Shown here in pieces: positions 63,989 to 64,000 of a stretch of 64,000 nucleotides of DNA (position 1 is the stretch's first letter; the number at the start of each line of letters is the position of its first letter). The notes beneath the pieces are model-generated. The model saw nothing but the letters and a program-made list of their open reading frames with translations. It did not search any database and was not told where the DNA came from. This stretch comes from Heterodera schachtii (lineage: Eukaryota; Nematoda; Chromadorea; Rhabditida; Heteroderidae). The stretch spans positions 655,239-719,238 of the forward strand of contig SIJG01000033.1 of the NCBI GenBank assembly GCA_023374025.1, read 5' to 3'. The position numbers and the translations under genes were made by a program.

Positions 63989-64000
63989 CTTAAAAAATAA

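Overview
The window is eukaryotic, AT-rich nuclear DNA, most likely from a plant-parasitic cyst nematode (Heteroderidae, Globodera/Heterodera-like). Genes have many short introns (about 45-60 bp). The families present are nematode ones: an Srsx-type chemoreceptor, a class-2 lipase, a DEG/ENaC channel subunit, calumenin and a nematode 5S rRNA. Three copies of a SPRY-domain gene and fragments of an F-box-like family that I recall as expanded in cyst nematodes point to the same group. At least three introns are best modelled as GC-AG, a feature reported as unusually common in Globodera. Species was not determined.

Layout. 1-684: broken SPRY gene (copy A). 3.3-4.4 kb: LTR-retroelement debris. 4.7-5.0 kb: relic of a small secreted-protein family. 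7.4-9.9 kb: scrambled calumenin exons. 11.96-13.9 kb: SPRY copy B (frameshifted, 3' deleted). 13.98-14.66 kb: F-box-like fragment whose stop codon lies in the first unit of a 118-bp satellite. 14.64-24.19 kb: about 81 satellite copies with higher-order structure. 24.7-26.8 kb: an unrecognised helical-protein family joined to the C-terminal half of a class-2 lipase. 27.1-29.1 kb: DEG/ENaC C-terminus split by a hAT-like element. 29.4-31.0 kb: second member of the unrecognised family. 33.8-36.1 kb: 2.3-kb palindrome with decayed secreted-protein genes. 36.7-39.2 kb: gag/LTR fragment and broken F-box-like copies. 40.4-43.7 kb: small transposons. 44.65-48.9 kb: calumenin gene with an internal in-frame duplication and a Harbinger-like MITE in one intron. 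53.4-57.5 kb: Srsx receptor with a hAT-like element in an exon and an approximately 86-Gln C-terminal tract. 58.8 kb: 5S rRNA. 59.3-61.5 kb: SPRY copy C, the best preserved. 63.8-64 kb: last exon of an exostosin-like glycosyltransferase.

The blocks around 7-14 kb, 43-50.6 kb and 58-61.5 kb are paralogous segments (calumenin exons, shared flank, SPRY gene) that decayed differently. There is no operon-like cooperation. The main theme is a gene-poor, duplication-rich region remodelled by satellite expansion, inverted duplication and non-autonomous DNA transposons. Splice sites and frames were worked out by hand from phase consistency and family resemblance; no database search was run.
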